Shown: one piece after another, positions 1 through 12,782 of the stretch
How positions within the stretch are numbered: the first letter of the stretch is position 1
How the letters are laid out: every line of letters begins with the position of its first letter
Made by a program: the position numbers and the translations under genes
The notes under the pieces: model-generated
Database searches by the model: none
Seen by the model: the letters and a program-made list of their open reading frames with translations, nothing else
What the model was told of the DNA's origin: nothing
NCBI GenBank assembly: GCA_014607495.2
Contig: CP053163.1
Span: 6,118,716-6,182,715 of the forward strand
From: Carposina sasakii
Taxonomy: Eukaryota > Arthropoda > Insecta > Lepidoptera > Carposinidae
Length of the DNA stretch: 64,000 bases
Reading direction: 5' to 3'

Positions 1-1398
1 AGCGATAAATTAGAATTTTAAACAAAATTCTAAATACTTAAAATTTTTTCCGGGTGTTAGTACTTTCATTACACATATGCAATGGGTCACTAACGTAACA
101 CACAAACAATACACCTAACCTTGAACTCTCATAACAAAAAATGCTGCTTTTACGAGCCCCATCAGCACAGCTATAAAGTGGCTCGACTAGTGTATACAAA
201 TCAGTTTCGTGAGGTTGGTATAAAACATTCATGGGCGCCACTAGCCTCCGCGAGAGAAGCGCCCCAGGGACTCACAAACCGTAACGAACCAGCAGCGCCT
301 ACCATACTTTTATGTCTCGTATATATTTTTTCTGCGCCGACAACCCCTGTCTTCGAATATATTGTACACATTATTTACGTCTCCTCTCACTGCGTTGCAA
401 ACCCCACGAGAATATCTGACATTATTTCCATATATCGAACGCCATTAAATCAATCTCGCATTGGATTGGGAGCTTGCCGTTATCGCTTGCTTACCTCCGA
501 AAAAACCCAGACTGCGGGCAAAGCTTTTCACTAATTCTGAATTTAAATGCATGAGATCGAATAGGTTCAGGCAGAGTGGTTTTAGCGCGGCTTTCCTGTA
601 GCCAGTGCTTATGTATTAATAGAAAAACGAGACCCAATCGAAACGCGTTATGGATAACTTTTGAAGAGAAATCTGGATTCTTATGTCTTTGTTCTTTTGA
701 ATTATAATGGTTTTGATCGCGGTCATTAAAGTATAATTTATAGGTAGTGTGAACATAACAGATGTCTAGTGCACGCGTATAGATCCTTTATACTATAGAA
801 GCGGACTGCTGTTGACACAAGTGCCATTGTGTTCGCCCCACGAAGGGGTGCAAAAAAGAGCTCCATCTAATTGTTTGTACATTTCGCTTCTCCCCCGGGC
901 CAGGAATAACCCTTATTGATAGTACGCAAAGATTCTCGAGCTCATCGAAAAATATCCTTATTATTTTTTCCATTTACCCTGAAAGGATCGCACAAAGCGA
1001 CCGCAAGAGAGCAAAGCGAAAACAAATCAGGAGAGTAACAACAGCATTTCTATTCATTTTCGGGGCAACATCAAACGCGAGAAAACGGACACTTCCTCTT
1101 TTATAATGATCGTTATTAAAATTCTAAAATAAACAGAATATCCTGGAGTAACTGAATTGAAAATACCTCGAGTTTGCGCAAAAGGTAGCCGGATGCGAAC
1201 ATAATGAGAATTTGTTTGCCTATCACTCACCCATAAAAACGTTGGGATGTTTTTTAGGTTAATGTAAGTACATATATGCTTAGTTACACATAATATTAGT
1301 GATTTACTCTGTCTATGAACCTATAGCCAATAATAGCGCATGATAGATTTAAAAAAAATTGAATTAAAATTGACTTTAGAATTCTACTAATATTATAT

Positions 1399-1788
1399 AT
1401 AGGGTGATTTTTGGTCATCAACGTTCCCGAAAACTACGGAATCTCCTCATCATCACGATCATTTTTCTCCATGGAAGCATACCTGGGAAGTGTCTGGTTT
1501 CCAAAATATTAGGGTCCAAAGTTGAGTAAATAGACTGCGTTTTTCTGCATAAATGCACATAGACGCGCGTAGCAGGATTTTTTCACGAAAAATAATTAAT
1601 ATATGTCTATAAAAAAACTAACATAAACACTAGACACTATAAATTTCGCACGATCAAGGAATTTAAATTTTTTTTTCAAAAAAAATAAAAAAAATTCCCA
1701 GCATTTTTTTTTGGCATAAACTTACTTTATTTCATGTATAGAATACGTACCCTTCGTTAAAGTTGGCCACAAAAAAACACCCTGTATA
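1399..1788. mobile_element. TATACAGGGTG-family MITE, copy 1
   Basis: About 390 bp starting agggtgatttttgg and ending in the complement of TATACAGGGTGTTTTTTTG, flanked by TA-rich sequence. Three other copies occur at 5632-5996 (reverse), 12328-12752 and 37631-38001, sharing the internal blocks gaaaactacgg, ccatggaagcat and ccaaaatattagggtccaaa. No coding capacity. Confidence 0.8.
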
Positions 1789-2528
1789 ACACACGAAAGT
1801 TTGTGAGGATGTATGTAAGTATGTAAAACTACCGAATGGATTTTGAAAATATTTTTATCCGGAGTCGAGGGCGTTCACTAGTATTAAATAAAACGATCCG
1901 GAGATCATTTTAATTTTGTGTAGTTGCAGTAATGGATAAGTCAAATTGACCAAAATGTTACGACTCTTCCTAATTCTTCTGCTATAAATAAAAATCTTTA
2001 AATCGTAAAAAGAGGGGCATGTGTTCAATCTGGTATCCTTTTGTGTTTGGAATCGCCAATACTATCTAAAGTGGCCATTTCGGCTTCATTCGACCCTCGT
2101 AATGGAAGGGGTGCCATCAAGCTAGATATTAATGGAGTTCCCAGTTTTAATCTATCTCTTTCTTAATTATATTTAGTTGTAGACAGATGATCTAATAGGG
2201 TTGGACAACGGCTGGCCGCGTTTTTTTTTTAAGTTATATAATTTGATTTATTTCACTTTACTTTATAATATTTTCCATATCCAATGAATTTGTTGTTCAT
2301 ATAACTAGTTTATCTTAATAGTCTTGATACGTGATATCTTGGGAGCAAAAAAAATTATAGACTAGTGTAATAGCCTTTGTTATGAAAGTACTGTGTATAT
2401 TGAATACCAATATATTTAGATTAGTTGAGACGTACCGTCGGTTTATCGACATGTCAAAGATTACGAATTTACAATAACAATCTGTGAAATGACAGTCAAA
2501 TCGACGGTCAACAGTTTGTGAATGTTAA

Positions 2529-2720
2529 GGGTCGGTTCATACAGATATGATGCATGCATCGAGCGTATCTCCAGGTACAGGCAAACGTACGCTCGACGCA
2601 CTAACGTATCATCGGTTGAGTGTGAACGGTCGAGTGTTTTTATATACCTACATTCTGTCTGTTCTGGCGTTACGCGACCGATAATACGCGACGCATATTC
2701 CATCAGATATGAACCGACCC
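2529..2720. mobile_element. MITE with GGGTCGGTTCATA inverted ends
   Basis: Inverted terminal repeats gggtcggttcatacagatat and atatgaaccgaccc bound a CG-richer 192-bp segment. Two overlapping open frames on opposite strands inside it are consequences of the inverted structure, not genes. Confidence 0.65.
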
Positions 2721-3227
2721 AAAACCCGTCGAACTGTTTTGACACGGTAATAGCTTCAAAGTTAATGATCCATGATCCCAATAGTAATAGAGTGACAGTT
2801 TATAAATAAATCACAATAGAAAGTATAACCTCCCGTTTGTGTCCAAATATCCAAACATTTTTGAGTTTAATATCTACGTTATTGAAAAGTAGTCTGGCCT
2901 ACTGTGGCCCATACTATTACCGTATTAGGAACGTGTCAGGCACGTAGCGTTCCGTGTACGGAGGAAAGAATATTGTTTTTATTATTTTACATTAAACAAC
3001 GCCCACTGGCATGTTCCGTCATCGGCCATGCACGTCGTACCCGCAACGTATCATGCGCGGACCGGCATCGAATACTTGTCAAGAATTTAGTTAAAGAAGA
3101 AAATTAATATCAGTGATAAAATAGCCAGTAGTAGCCTTTTCAGTCGGAAGGGGTTCAATCCTAGTTACAGCCCTGAACCACTGAATTTATTTCATGTACG
3201 AATTTTCTAAAATTGTCACTGAACTAA

Positions 3228-3352
3228 TACCAGAGGAGGGTTGGTGGCAGGCTGTAGGCTGTAAAATAAATGCCAAATCATTGGCAATGTTAGTTTCGAA
3301 AGAAACCATATTGCGCCGACTCCATACATAATGGGATAAGGGCAGGACGAGA
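3228..3352. repeat. Dispersed repeat (ggcaggctgtaggctg)
   Basis: Shares tttcgaaagaaaccatattg and atgggataagggcaggac with the reverse copy at 33598-33730. A related segment with tctttcgaaactcatatt and cggccggctgcgtgc is at 49030-49150. Confidence 0.5.
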
Positions 3353-5083
3353 TGATGATGTTCCGTACATAAAACTCTACGTTCCTATTATGATCATGAT
3401 ATGATAGGATTAGTGGACAGTCTCCTTAAAATACATCATTCAAGTTATAACTGACTTCACGTTTAGGATTCTTTCCCTCGTCATATTACAAAGGGAATTG
3501 GAATTAATGAATTCATAATGATCTGTTAGTAAATCCCTCTTACAAAAGTGATGACTGGAAAACATCAGAGGTCCCCTCTGAAGGGGAAATCGGGGAGTTT
3601 CTATATATTGTTGTCACAGGAACTTTGAAGCCCCCACTGCAGTATGGATACTTCTTATGTTTATTTTGTAAGCTTATGTAGACAGAAAACGTAGGGCAGA
3701 AAATGTACAATATATGTACAGTTTTTGGTTATAATTTTGCTAATATAAATAACTATTCTTTCTGTATTCTTTATTGTACGCATAACATTTATCTTAGACA
3801 GTATATAGTAAAAGAAATAGTATATAATAATAGAGCTTATCTCTAAAAGAGATCTCTTCCGGCAAACCATTAGGTACCTACAGATAAAATTTTACAACAT
3901 ATAAAAGGAAAATCATATGTGCATTGTGAACACATATATAAACCTAAAATAAAATAAATATTTTTACTAAATACTATCAATAGTTATCTACTTAAATATA
4001 TAATATACCTATTAACTACATTATTAATACTTTAAAAAAGTAATAATCCTCAATTCATTTCCCGAAATATCCTTTAGGCACTTTTTTAATATTTGTCAAG
4101 CTGGGATTCCAAATATATATCAAATATTCGGTATAATAAGGCCCGGATTCGACTGATTGTCCTCCCACGATTCACGATACTCGTAATTCTCTAAGTTATT
4201 ATACATATGAGCAGTCAGTGTAAGAAATTTTAAATTAATAAGGTATATTATATAGGTTGTATGAATATATTTTGTATTATGTTAGACGTATTGTAAACGC
4301 CTGTGGTCCACAAGTAAATACATTTGAATTTGAATATGTTTCTGTCTCAAATAAATATTTCGTCCTTTCATTCATATAGATAGACAAACCCTCATCATTT
4401 ATACTTTACTTAAACCTTAACCATAAGAATAATAACTGTTGACAAAGAAGACAAGGTGCTGACCTCTCTCAACCGAGTGCCCTGAAGGATAAAATGCCTC
4501 TAGGCATCCTCTAGGAATATGAACGTCAGAGCATCATATCAGCATTCAATATCACCTATTGCTTATTCTGTTGAACAGTGAGCTTTGAGTTATAAAATAC
4601 AAGCTCAGTATAGTATGTAAACCGGCAACACATTCAATGTCCATTGAACTACACCAGTGGATATGGTCATATTTATACACATTAATTTCGCCTGTCCAGT
4701 CGTGACTAGACAAAACTAATCTACGTTAAACTTTGAGATTTTCATCGTGAATATCTGCTCCCAATTCACCCCGTGCCAGAGGCCCTTTGATACAGCTAAT
4801 CTGGTCGTACAGACAATCCATTTAAGGTGCAATAAATCACCCTTAGCTTCCCTGTATCGAGCCTATTATCGGGAGCATTCGTGCGTATTGCCTAGCGCCC
4901 CTTTGAACACATCTGTGCTGGGGGCCAATTTGATTATGTCATTATACTCGCAATGTCGCTATTCTGACCTTTGTCAGTATCATGGAGCACTTTTGTTTCA
5001 AAATGGGTGCTAACTGAGGTGCAATGAGATTTATTGTTAGGTAATAAATTATTTCATACATGAAACATCAGTGTGATTGTGTT

Positions 5084-5277
5084 CCCAAAATGGGGTAGCT
5101 AGAACTACATGATCCTAAAGGGGATACCATAGCCACGGTCCAGATCCAATCAGTGACAAGTTGCTTGCTTATAGCCCGAGAGAATGCCCGTATTCCTTAG
5201 TCGACTCTTACGATATGCACGGTACGAGATGCAGCTGATGTATTCTAGTAAGGCCTCGCATCAGCACAGCATAAAAT
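5084..5277. repeat. Recurrent family with 'cgcctgagagaatgcccgagttccttag' block
   Basis: ccgagagaatgcccgtattc followed by cttagtcgact; here preceded by aaatggggtagctagaacta. Related blocks occur at 28053-28182, 39220-39310, 45150-45310 and 47030-47160; some continue into cgctaaacgtggctgtggga. Unclassified dispersed repeat. Confidence 0.55.
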
Positions 5278-5280
5278 TGA

Positions 5281-5284
<4 letters not shown>

Positions 5285-5318
<34 letters not shown>
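5285..5318. repeat. (AT)n microsatellite
   Basis: About 34 bp of alternating TA, followed by gtgtgtg. Confidence 0.95.
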
Positions 5319-5325
<7 letters not shown>

Positions 5326-5631
5326 GGATATTTTCAGATAAAAAAATAAACTTTTATGGTAATAACTTCTTCTTTTTTATTTTTCTTCTTAAAAAAATAA
5401 CGTCTTACAACTTTTTTGGCTCCTTCGTTCTGTCCCTCTCTCTCTCTCGCTCACTCCTCATTCATCTCTTTCACTCTATCTAGCGTTCATCGTTTCTTAT
5501 ACAATTTTATTTCTAAAGATGCGTTCAAATTATTTGTTAGTATTTTTTCTCCACACATATATATGTATATATAAGACCTTTCCAACGATATACATCTGGT
5601 CATTATTGGTCGGTGGGAACCGTAGAGAATA

Positions 5632-5996
5632 TACAGGATGTTTTTTTGTGGCCACCATTAACGAAGGGTACGTACTCTATACATGAAATAAAGTAAGTTT
5701 ATGCCAAAAAAAATGCTGGGAAAAAAAAAATTCCTTGATCGTGCGAAATTTATTGTGTCTAGTGTTTATGTTAGTTTTTTTATAGACATATATTAATTAT
5801 TTTTCGTGAAAAAATCCTGCTACGCGCGTCTATGTGCGTTTATGCAGAAAAACGCAATCTATTTACTCAACTTTGGACCCTAATATTTTGGAAACCAGAC
5901 ACTTCCCAGGTATGCTTCCATGGAGAAAAATGATCGTGATGATGAGGAGATCCCGTAGTTTTTGGTAACGTCGACGACCAAAAATCACCCTGTATA
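5632..5996. mobile_element. TATACAGGGTG-family MITE, copy 2 (reverse)
   Basis: Reverse-complement copy of the element at 1399-1788. It starts tacaggatgtttttttgtgg and ends tcaccctgtata. It carries the same internal blocks in reverse order. Confidence 0.8.
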
Positions 5997-6093
5997 ACAG
6001 GAGCTGGCACTACGAACTGAGTCATACATATTATGGCAATCGTGAGGGCATGACGTCATGATGTGTAACGCAGTAGCTGTAACCACACGTTTA

Positions 6094-6787
6094 GGCCTAG
6101 TTCGCACGAGCGTAAAAAATCCGCCGCGATAAAACCAGGCGTTGGCGTTTTTTTAACGCTCGCGATGTGAGTGTTCATATGAACGCTTTTAAATCACTCT
6201 TGCCTCGCCTCTCGCTTCAGAACCACGTGAAAATGGATAAGGGCAAATTACTAGCAATAGCGGTTTGTGTGGCCAGAAGGCGAAGAAGGATACAGAAGGC
6301 GTTCTGGGTGCATCCTCTGAATGAACAGAGGTTCATAAAAGGGCAGTTTATATTACTGTACGAAGACTTGAGGCAATATCCCAGATATATGGATATAGTA
6401 GAGTACGTTGCCATTGATTTGGCATAAAGATAGGGCCGAGACTCCACCTCTATAATTAGCATTTCTGGATCTATAAACCACGACATCATAGGTATCGACA
6501 TCGACATTATACGCAAACGAGTAACGCGCGCCCATCCGCTAAGACAGTTCACGGCACACTGAACGCTGCGCCCGCGTTTTTTTACCGCGCGTGTGATTAT
6601 TAGTAGGTAGATTCATATGGTCTAACATTCAAACGCCTAACGCCCAACGCTGGAAATAGATCACTGCGCGATAAAAATACGTCGCGTTTTAAAAACGCTG
6701 ATGTGCGAACAGCTACTTGGATATGCATTTGTTCTATTTGAGCGGTTTTTTTACGCGCGGTAAAAATCAGCTCGTGCGAATGAGCTC
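6094..6787. mobile_element. Non-autonomous PIF/Harbinger-like element with a transposase N-terminal fragment
   Basis: The ends are inverted repeats around TTCGCACGAGC (6101-6111 and its complement near 6771-6781), flanked by TTA on both sides (6091-6093 and 6788-6790), the TWA target duplication typical of PIF/Harbinger elements. The interior is rich in gcgttttt/taccgcg motifs. On the + strand, about 6230-6427 encodes a basic run followed by FWVHPLNEQR and LLYEDLRQYP, which resembles the N-terminus of HARBI1-type transposases (WVHP(I/L)N ... L...DP). The frame stops at 6427, with no catalytic domain, so the element cannot be autonomous. Confidence 0.72.
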
Positions 6788-6850
6788 TTATGCTCCGAAA
6801 TCAAATTGTGTACCAAATAAACTTTTACGTTTATCTTAAAAGAAGCAAAT

Positions 6851-6927
6851 ATGAAGTGTTGTATTCCTGGGTGTTTGAGTGACACGGGAAAACAAGGGGA
6901 AAGTCTAAAAAAGGTATCTTTTCACAC
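6851..6927 (+). CDS. THAP-domain-like first exon (fragment)
   Basis: An ATG-initiated exon encodes MKCCIPGCLSDTGKQGESLK followed by KVSFHT and then a consensus donor, gtaagt. The C-x-x-x-C spacing after an initiator methionine and the later SFHT match the start of a THAP zinc finger (C-x2-4-C ... FH(x)FP), and the break after FH is a common intron position in THAP genes. No matching second exon beginning FP and carrying W and the C-x2-H pair was found downstream. It could be the first exon of a host gene, a P-element-like relic, or chance. It lies 60 bp from the Harbinger-like element. Confidence 0.42.
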
Positions 6928-8533
6928 GTAAGTAACTTTTTGTATTTTCACTAGTTTTTCTATATGTGACATTATGGCAATCCTACATATTAGTTATGTT
7001 ATCTCCTACTAGATGGCTTCTCAAAATTGTTAAATATTATTGATAAAATATGTTATTTTTCCTAAGTCTATCCTGGAAAGTCAATATTCATTAAAAACCA
7101 GTTAGACTTTTCTATTTTAGTGTTAAATAGGTTTCTTTACTCTCTAAAAGATAGGTACGTGGTACATAATAATTATCGCGACATCTAACATGTGATAGAC
7201 AAACAGTTGTGACAAATAATGGTAGAGTATGTTTCAACCAGCAGCCGGTCAGCAAATTCACAGAGCTATTAATAACTAGATAAACTAAGTGTACTTTGCA
7301 TGTAAAAAATAGACTTAAGAAGTAGAAGACACTCGTTCTCGAGCCAGGACTGAAAGAATTAGGGCCGATAGAAGTGGTTTGCAATCCCATTTTACAGATC
7401 AAATATAAATATTTAAAGCGTACTAAAGAAGTAATTTTTAGCTTACCACTTTCTGGTTTTACGTTCTCTGGTTCATAATATCTACTTACTACCCGAAATT
7501 ATTATATAAACTTATATAGTATAAACACTATTTTTGTATGAAAATATACTTAGCCGCTGCTCCTGTTATATATTCTCCATGGTGGGGACATTTTACCCAT
7601 CCACCTTTCGAAAGTAACTGTCACAAGTGCTAACATGTGGTCACAACATTATACCTACTATGCCCGAAATGGACAAAATAAACCAGATTTATCGCAGTCT
7701 AGGATATCCGATAATTTTTTTAAACTAGTTTGATTCTTGCTACATCGCATCGCTTTTAAGATTATTAACTTTTAAAAAATGTTATTTAAAAAATAATGAG
7801 GTTTATTGGGGTAGATGACCACAAATGTCATATTTTCGAACAGATACGAAAATCATTTCGCACAAGCGCCACAAAAGCATTCATAAAACATTTGACCTAG
7901 AATCGACGCGCCAACCACTAATGAGGTAATCCATTGTAAATTCGTCCGAGCAGTAAATTTATGCAAATATCAGAGGATAGGCGCCGCAGTTTAATAGATT
8001 CAATTCACTTAAAGTATGACAGTTTAGGTATGGGGTTATATACGCCATTCCCTAACAAAATTTAAGTTTGAATATGTACCTACATGCATACATCTGTATA
8101 ACAAGGGCACAATAGCTTTTTGCAATTATTATTGTGCCTTTGTTCTACCGCAGGTACGATATGTATCAGGTTTCTGGAATGACATGTGCAATTTAATTTA
8201 GGGTAGCCACTGCAGACCTTATTTTTCTTTCAATATGAACTACTGTAATAATGCGTAATTATTCTGGAGGTCGTATTATTACTAAATTTGCATTTAAATT
8301 TATACTATAAACATAAAGATGTCTTGGAGTTTTATAGAATATTATTCTCTAGAATATTAATGTTATTTATTGGAAATAGTAGAAATACTTGATTGAAATA
8401 CATTTTATATAAAAAACACACGCGTAGTGTATCAATTTTAAAGCAATTTACTATGAACATAATCTATCTTTAGATAAAATATTTTTTTTTTTCCACTAGA
8501 ACAACAATTCCGGGAATATCTCGGGATTTAGAC

Positions 8534-8712
8534 CAGGGATTCCCAAAGTTATTTTCTCATAGACCCCTTTTAAAAGTTTACTGGTGGACCCCTACAGGCC
8601 TACACCATATATAAATTAATTGTGAACCCCAATTTTTTCACGCCAACGTAGATCCCCATCGAGTCTCCTGTGGACCCCTGGGAGTCCACCTGGACCACTT
8701 TGGGAACCACTG
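8534..8712. mobile_element. hAT-like MITE with 8-bp target duplication
   Basis: The 179-bp element begins CAGGGATTCCCAAAGT and ends, on the other strand, with CAGTGGTTCCCAAAGT. The flanks ATTTAGAC (8526-8533) and ATTTAAAC (8713-8720) form an 8-bp target duplication with one mismatch. This TIR and duplication length are typical of the hAT superfamily. Confidence 0.85.
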
Positions 8713-10069
8713 ATTTAAACGAATAATTTCATATTGCATTTGATCGCTCTGGAACAAAATCGCCATAAAATTGTAAACTGGCTTTTACGCTTTTATACAT
8801 CGCAGAATCGTTCTCAAAGAGCAGCGCAAGTCGTTAAGCAAAATGGACGGCGTTAGCTCACAACAACGAGCGCTATTTGTCAATACCATGGAAGTAAAAA
8901 AGCATGGTGGAGTGTGCACAACATGTTAACATTTTGAAAATATAGTCAGGCTTCAAAATCTGCATCGGTGTTATAAAAATTAGATCGAATGACTAAATGT
9001 CTGTTTTTTCATACAATTCTCATGACCACTCGTAGATTAACTGTGATGAAAAATATTCCTATGAGATAAATATAATTAGTATCTATGAGATATACTGTCA
9101 CATAAAAAATAATAAGATAAGATTCGTGAGTGATTGATGTTGATTCACCCGGTACACCCCTCATAGTCTTTTTGTGATGGTAGTACAACACACTTTATTA
9201 TATCTACATATTATTGCAGAATAAAGCATCTTTTGGATTGCAAAATAAATCTAATATAATATAATCTAATAATATATTTAACTCTACTAGCATAGACAGT
9301 GTAAAATCCATTTTACAACATCACCAAGAACTCTAAAAGCATGATTGTTTACATCGTGTAAGAGAGATGTCGCTCTTCACTATTTATAGCGGCATCTCGC
9401 TTCCACGTCAAAAATTAAAAATCACGGCAACCCTTAAATGCTGTCTAAATTAGAATGTAATCTATTTTTATTAAATTTTGTGTTACTTCCCGTGACGTAA
9501 TATCTCACGGGCTTCAATGGTAGGTACATGTATGGTCAAATCTGAATAGTTTTAGCTTGTAAGCTACGTGATAAAACTCCACTGTTGTAATGTACTTCTC
9601 GACTCCATAGTCAGTACTCTGCCTAGTGGACTAGGTTGCTATAACCATTTGTTGTGATATCGATTAGCTTCCTACCTTGCGTAAGTATGTACTAATTATT
9701 ATAAGAATTATTATTTAATTTAGTTTTCATTTGATTTTTGAAATGCCGAGAAGACTAAAATGGAGCAAAGCCAGCCTGTGTGAGTTACTAAAAATAAAAA
9801 AAAATATATAGGGATACTGTAATACTTTTATTACACCGATAACCATAAAGATGGTGGCCGGAATTAAATTATTACTGAACGTGAAAAAGAAATTTGAAAT
9901 TATAAATAGTTAATAAGACCGTTCGTATACAAAATCGGTGTTCAAAATGCCGAGTGTTTGCCTATTTATAAGATTTTATATCGCGGACATCTTACCGACC
10001 CGCCTGCGAGCAGTCAAACACATTATATTTATGCAAACATGATTATGTAAAATATACCGGAGCCGAGAC

Positions 10070-10446
10070 GTGGAACCTGACGGTGGGGCTGGCTCACCGA
10101 TTGCATGTCACTCAGAGAGCTATGGAAAAGTCAATACTCGGGATCTCGCTATTGGACAAAGTCCGAAACAAGATTATCCGGCAGAAGACCAATGTGACAG
10201 ACATAGTCTCGAAACGGAGCAGACTGAAGTGGCACCGATGGACGGTGGAGAAAGCGGGTTTTCGAATGGAGACCGCGCCACGGCAAGCGTAGCGTTGAAT
10301 GCCCTCCGGCCAGATGGACCGATGACTTAAAGAGGACGGCTGGTAGTGACTGGATGGAAAAAACAGGAGATTGAGTCATGTGGCGTTCTTTGAGGGAGGA
10401 CTACGTTCAGCAGTGGACTGCAATTGGCTGACGACGACGACGACGA
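10070..10446 (+). pseudogene. RTE-clade retrotransposon pol 3' end, frameshifted relic
   Basis: Encodes LAHRLHVTQRAMEKSILGIS followed by LLDKVRNKIIRQKTNVTDIV and KRSRLKWHRW, the conserved region just after the reverse transcriptase in RTE-type endonuclease/reverse-transcriptase proteins (QR.ME.A.LG.SL.D..RN..IR..T...D). The frame breaks after about residue 70, then resumes as ARWTDDLKR-like and YVQQWT-like coding sequence. It ends in a (ACG)n tract like RTE tails. It is a dead copy on the + strand. Confidence 0.75.
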
Positions 10447-12327
10447 ACCGTATTTCGGTCACGGTGGCCAATTTCAACGATTTGGAGATTAGCTATGTAC
10501 GGAGGAGATTAATAAGTGTACAAGCGGCTACCCAAACACACGTGCTTCTTAATCCCTGAATCTCATAGTACGATGAGATGGAAATCTGATACGATCGAAG
10601 TGAAATCATGATGCTGCCTGATCTTCTTCTATAATATAAAAAAGGAATCGCTGAATGTGTTGCTAAGCGCAAATCTCGAGAACAGCTGAACCGATTTCGG
10701 TATTTCTTTTTTTTTAATATTCCTTGAAGGACGAAGTTGGTTCTTACGAAGAGAAAAATTTTAAAAATTGCCTGAAAAAGTCTAAAAACAACACCCGCGC
10801 ACCAGGGCGGATCCCTCCCTAGTATTGAAAATAGATACACAAAGGAGTTGTGATAAAGATATAATGCGTGAATAGGGCAGCATGAAATATTTGTAATTTA
10901 TAATACTCTCAATAAGTAATAACTATATTCCGGGACGTATTTCGGCCATGGCGGCTAATAGTCAACTGCGTATGACATAGTTTTTTTAGTGCACAAATGC
11001 GTAAATACAGGTGCACTATCTATTCTTCCATTCTAATAAAGGTGGGACGGAAAGCCGCCATGACCATAGAGAGAACATTAAAATCTGTACATGAAATAAA
11101 TTCAGTGGCAAGGGTCCGTAACTGGTATCAAACCTACGCATCCCGATTGGAAGGCACACGTCTCAACGATTGGGCTATCGCCGCTTATTTTATTAAATGT
11201 AATCCTCACAAAATATGTATAGGTAGAATACCCTAACCGCTGGCATGCTCAAAACGTTCCGGGATTTGCGATTTTGTGAAGAAAATAGGGGTTTTTTAAC
11301 ACCTTCTCACTATATTTACTTCATGGGCATACCAGCGGGGCGGCAGGACGCAGAGGGTGTGACATGACTCGACTGTTTTCATTGTCAAGTTAGGACTACT
11401 TATGTAACTTGAAATTTGGTACCACGGTTTTGTTCTCATAGCTGCTTTTGTATAATGCACAGATTGCTCAGCCATATTTATGAGTAGCATAATGCAGTGA
11501 CAGGTTGTTTGCTCATCGCCTTGAAGAACACTTCTTATTTAATAAGTCCATAAAAAAATGCTAACGGAAACAAGAAAGAGATGTTTAAATTATTTTAGTA
11601 AAATAATTTTAACCCCACCAAGCCAACTTGCGGGGTAGAATGGAACGCCCCAGTATCATGGGCTTACTTATGTCGATATTGTCAATTTAATTTTTATGTA
11701 ATCTTAGTAAGCAGGATTTAAATGTACTTAGGGTGAACGAGTTGAATTAAAAATGATCTTAGGAAAGTTAATGGTGGAGCAGATTCTACTGTGAATTTTA
11801 AAGCGTTCTAGTCTACTTCACCGCACTAGTGGGACAAAATGGAATTACGCAAAATTTTAAAAGGGGTTAAAATATGGACTTTTGGCCGGATTTTCTTGCT
11901 GTGCTCTGACGAACTTATTGTACAGACATTATAATATTAGAGTTGCTTTGGTCCGTTTTAATACATCGTTCATTCATTCGTATGTTCATTCGAGTTGTTG
12001 AAAGCCCAAGCTCCGTGATGGATGGCTTGTTCAGAATAATGGCCGGTGCAGAATAATGGTAGTTGAACTAAGATTTCGGGTTATTTTTCCAGTCTATTAT
12101 GATAGTGTGACTAAAAATATATACGACTTAACATAAATTTTCACTTCATAGTTTTGTATATCAAACAAAATGCTATAAAAATAGCCCACTATAGTGTACC
12201 TACGTATAAGTATAAGATTTGAAATCACGTGTCTCATTTTCCAGACAGAATGTAAAATGTTCATACGATCTTGAAAAATAAACATGTAATTTCGAGTCTT
12301 TAATTTTGAGGATAGGTAGGTATTATA

Positions 12328-12752
12328 TACAGAATGATTTTTGGTCGTCAACGTTCCTGAAAACTACGAAATCTCCTCATCATTACGATCATTTTTCTCC
12401 ATGGAAGCATGCCTTGGAAGTGTCTGGTTTCCAAAATATTAGGGTCCAAAGTTGAGTAAATAGACTGCGTTTTTCTGCATACTCGTAAATGCACATTGAT
12501 GCGTGTAGCATGATTTTTTCTCGAGAAATAATTAATATCTGTCTATGTCTGTGTATATAAAAAAACTAGCATAAACACTGACACTATAAATTTCGCTCGA
12601 TCAAGTAATTTAAAAAAATCAAAAAAATTTACATCGTTTCCCAGCATTATTTTTGGCATAAACTTACTTCATTTGATGTATAGAGTACGTACCATTCGTT
12701 AAGGGTGGCAACGAAAAAACTTAAGATACTCCTTTTGTTATGTCCTGTATAT
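12328..12752. mobile_element. TATACAGGGTG-family MITE, copy 3 (diverged)
   Basis: Starts tacagaatgatttttggtcg and carries the full internal block, but the right end is altered: the usual ccctgtata end is displaced to about 12744-12752 after an insertion or divergence. Confidence 0.7.
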
Positions 12753-12782
12753 TGTTTCAACAACTGTCAATACGTATCTAAT

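Larger units (their letters stand above)
1..6093. other. Repeat-bearing region without a recognised gene
   Basis: Contains two copies of the TATACAGGGTG family (1399-1788 and 5632-5996, opposite orientation), a GGGTCGGTTC-ended MITE (2529-2720), retroposon-like tails (3228-3352, 3655-3870, 5084-5277) and an (AT)n tract. The open stretches at 121-534 and 4747-5013 have no domain signature, splice context or codon pattern that I can support as genes. Confidence 0.6.

Noticed and set aside
121..534. 137-residue open frame
   Set aside because: It has no ATG at its start (TTG), no recognisable domain, no repeat or splice context, and the composition looks non-coding.
2461..2809. Overlapping open frames on both strands
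   Set aside because: They arise from the inverted-repeat MITE at 2529-2720.
4747..5013. 88-residue + strand frame
   Set aside because: It has no initiating ATG (GTG), no domain, no repeat support and no convincing splice sites.
6217..6552. 111-residue minus-strand frame
   Set aside because: It lies antisense to the transposase-like fragment inside the Harbinger-like element and shows no domain of its own.
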